This document shows, piece after piece, positions 62,949 through 64,000 of a DNA stretch of 64,000 bases (within the stretch, counting starts at the first letter, position 1; every line of letters begins with the position of its first letter). The stretch spans positions 1 to 64,000 of the forward strand of contig NZ_CP027560.1 of the NCBI RefSeq assembly GCF_014854695.1, read 5' to 3'. Made by a program: the position numbers and the translations under genes. The notes under the pieces are model-generated. The model saw only the letters and a list, made by a program, of their open reading frames with translations, did not search any database and had not been told where the DNA came from. This DNA is from Rhodococcus rhodochrous. Its GTDB lineage: Bacteria > Actinomycetota > Actinomycetes > Mycobacteriales > Mycobacteriaceae.

Positions 62949-63296
62949 CTACCTGCGGAACCGGTTCGCCCAGAACGCGATCTTGCGATCGGCGTTGTTG
63001 CGCACCATCTGGATCGGGTTCGGCACGGGCATCCCGGAGGCCGGGTCGATGATGAGCAGGCCGGCCTCGCTGATCACTTCGCTCGATTCGCGGAACTCGG
63101 CGAGGGTTTCGCAGTAGGCGGCGAACTCGTCGACGTCGGTGGCGGAGAGCTGATAGAAGGGGGCCAGCCGCTCCCACGCTTCCTTGGCGTATTCGGAGAG
63201 CCATTCCGGCGGCTCGATCCGGGCCTCGTCGGTGGTCGGGGCCGTGGGGGCGCTCGTAGGGCGCAGGGACACCACGGACAGTTCAGGGCTCGACAC
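62949..63296 (-). CDS. terminase small subunit (P27-like)
   Basis: 115 aa. IEPPEWLSEYAKEAWERLAP, LSATDVDEFAAYCETLAEFR, SSEVISEAGLLIIDPASGMP and VPNPIQMVRNNADRKIAFWA follow the P27-family small terminase order. It should bind the packaging site. GTG start with GGGAGG upstream. Confidence 0.75.
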   Translation of the reverse strand: MSSPELSVVSLRPTSAPTAPTTDEARIEPPEWLSEYAKEAWERLAPFYQLSATDVDEFAAYCETLAEFRESSEVISEAGLLIIDPASGMPVPNPIQMVRNNADRKIAFWANRFRR

Positions 63297-63338
63297 AGCG
63301 CGTCCTCCCTTCGTTCGCTGTTCAGTTGTGGGTGCAGG

Positions 63339-63382
63339 GCGTCCCGCCCTCCCCGGTGATCAGGCGGGGAGGCGCGGGACGC
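63339..63382 (-). terminator. hairpin between small terminase and the next gene
   Basis: Outer stem GCGTCCCG / CGGGACGC and inner CTCCCC / GGGGAG. Lies between leftward genes; no U-run. Confidence 0.45.
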
Positions 63383-63399
63383 TCAGCTGGGGCGCGCGA

Positions 63400-63531
63400 T
63401 CAGGAATCGCCGCTCGACGCCTGCTCGGCCGGGGCCGAGTTGCGGCGGAAGCGGTTCGCCACGTTGCGGCCGAAGGTGGTGATGGCACGGCCGACGCGAG
63501 AAGCGCGGGCCCGGTTGATCAAAGAGCGCAC
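63400..63531 (-). CDS. 43-residue basic peptide
   Basis: 43 aa from GTG with GGGAG 6 nt upstream. Strongly basic (SRVGRAITTFGRNVANRFRR). Similar tiny basic proteins appear near terminase genes of related phages; function unknown. Confidence 0.45.
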   Translation of the reverse strand: MRSLINRARASRVGRAITTFGRNVANRFRRNSAPAEQASSGDS

Positions 63532-63617
63532 GATGCACTCCCTTTCTGGGGGACGGCCCGGACACGACGGTCCGGGTATGGGTGGGCCCCAAGCGACAGC
63601 GGCGTCACCGGGGTACG

Positions 63618-63651
63618 AAAAAACCCCGGTCACCGCGAGGGTGCCGGGGTT
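63618..63651 (-). terminator. intrinsic terminator
   Basis: Leftward hairpin AACCCCGG-CACC...GGTG-A-CCGGGGTT followed by TTTTTT, after the gene cut by the window's right edge. Indicates that the next leftward unit starts inside 63300-63600. Confidence 0.8.
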
Positions 63652-63675
63652 TCTCCGGGTCTATGGGGGTGAGGG

Positions 63676-64000
63676 CTATCCGGCGTCGATGTCGATGCCG
63701 AGAGCCTTCGCGGTGCGAGGACCGTCGAGGTACTTGTCACCGAGCGGGAGCAGACCGGCCGCGTTGAGGAACTTCTCTTTGGTCTCGCGGTCGGGGAAGC
63801 ACAGGGCGACCCAGAACTCGGTGTCGTTCATCGCCTTGAACTGCTTGGACCATTCGCTCGACGCGCCGGACAGGCCCTTGCCGAGCGCGTTGAGTTCGGC
63901 CTTGGCGTCCTTTTCGAGGTCGTCGGTGTACTCGACGTCGGCGAGCGGGTCGGGGTGCGGCTTGCGCTTGAGGGCGGCGATGGCGTCGGCGCGGGAGAAC
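63676..64000 (-). CDS. ORFan, incomplete at the right edge
   Basis: C-terminal 107 residues only; the start lies beyond 64000. LKRKPHPDPLADVEYTDDLE, SSEWSKQFKAMNDTEFWVAL and CFPDRETKEKFLNAAGLLPL. Similar proteins occur near the left end of related phages; function unknown. Followed by a strong terminator. Confidence 0.55.
   Translation of the reverse strand, partial: FSRADAIAALKRKPHPDPLADVEYTDDLEKDAKAELNALGKGLSGASSEWSKQFKAMNDTEFWVALCFPDRETKEKFLNAAGLLPLGDKYLDGPRTAKALGIDIDAG

Overview
The window is high-GC DNA from a siphovirus-type actinobacteriophage, or the prophage/plasmid form of one. The host is most likely a mycolic-acid actinobacterium (Rhodococcus, Gordonia or a relative). This rests on the gene order, the abundance of GTG/TTG starts and 4-bp GTGA/ATGA overlaps, actinophage-typical families (ReqiPepy6 Gp37-like tail protein, Rv2179c-like exoribonuclease, DUF2637, DUF732) and a leader resembling the actinobacterial pre-rRNA leader. 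No chromosomal gene is seen. Both ends look like continuing phage sequence: the right-most gene is cut at 64000.

Layout. (1) 3-8295, leftward early/accessory operon: exoribonuclease, SPFH lipoprotein, DUF2303 protein, SSB and many small ORFans. (2) 8296-8739, control region with divergent promoters, operator-like palindromes, a dense GGGCCC tract and an rRNA-leader-like element. (3) 8740-13401, rightward operon of small proteins; the first three genes are each enclosed by their own matched inverted-repeat pair; it ends at a strong terminator. (4) 14069-25560, long leftward operon: small ORFans, nucleotidyltransferase, Arr-like ADP-ribosyltransferase, DnaQ-like exonuclease, and a putative annealing protein plus PD-(D/E)XK exonuclease. 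(5) 25755-26729, divergent HTH regulators around an operator-rich spacer, the candidate immunity switch. (6) 26841-31702, rightward plasmid-like module: serine recombinase, HicA-like protein, DNA-binding proteins of partition type, winged-helix Rep-like proteins, an iteron array with an AT-rich stretch, and a DUF2637 protein. (7) 31826-64000, leftward structural and lysis genes (right to left: terminase, portal, minor capsid, scaffold, P22-like coat, connectors, tail tube, frameshifted chaperones, tape measure, tail tip, endolysin, holin, fibres), with two HNH endonucleases and one tRNA-Met.

How it works together. No polymerase, primase or helicase is visible, so replication probably relies on host enzymes loaded by the Rep-like proteins at the iterons, helped by SSB and the recombination pair. 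The regulators plus the plasmid module suggest a temperate phage-plasmid. Repeated TAGACAC motifs near transcription-unit borders and the shared TGTATG(N)CCCCAT operators suggest two regulatory circuits. The feature most worth following is the set of three small genes whose 5' leaders and 3' flanks are complementary over 26-30 nt. All family assignments are from reading the sequence; no database search was run.
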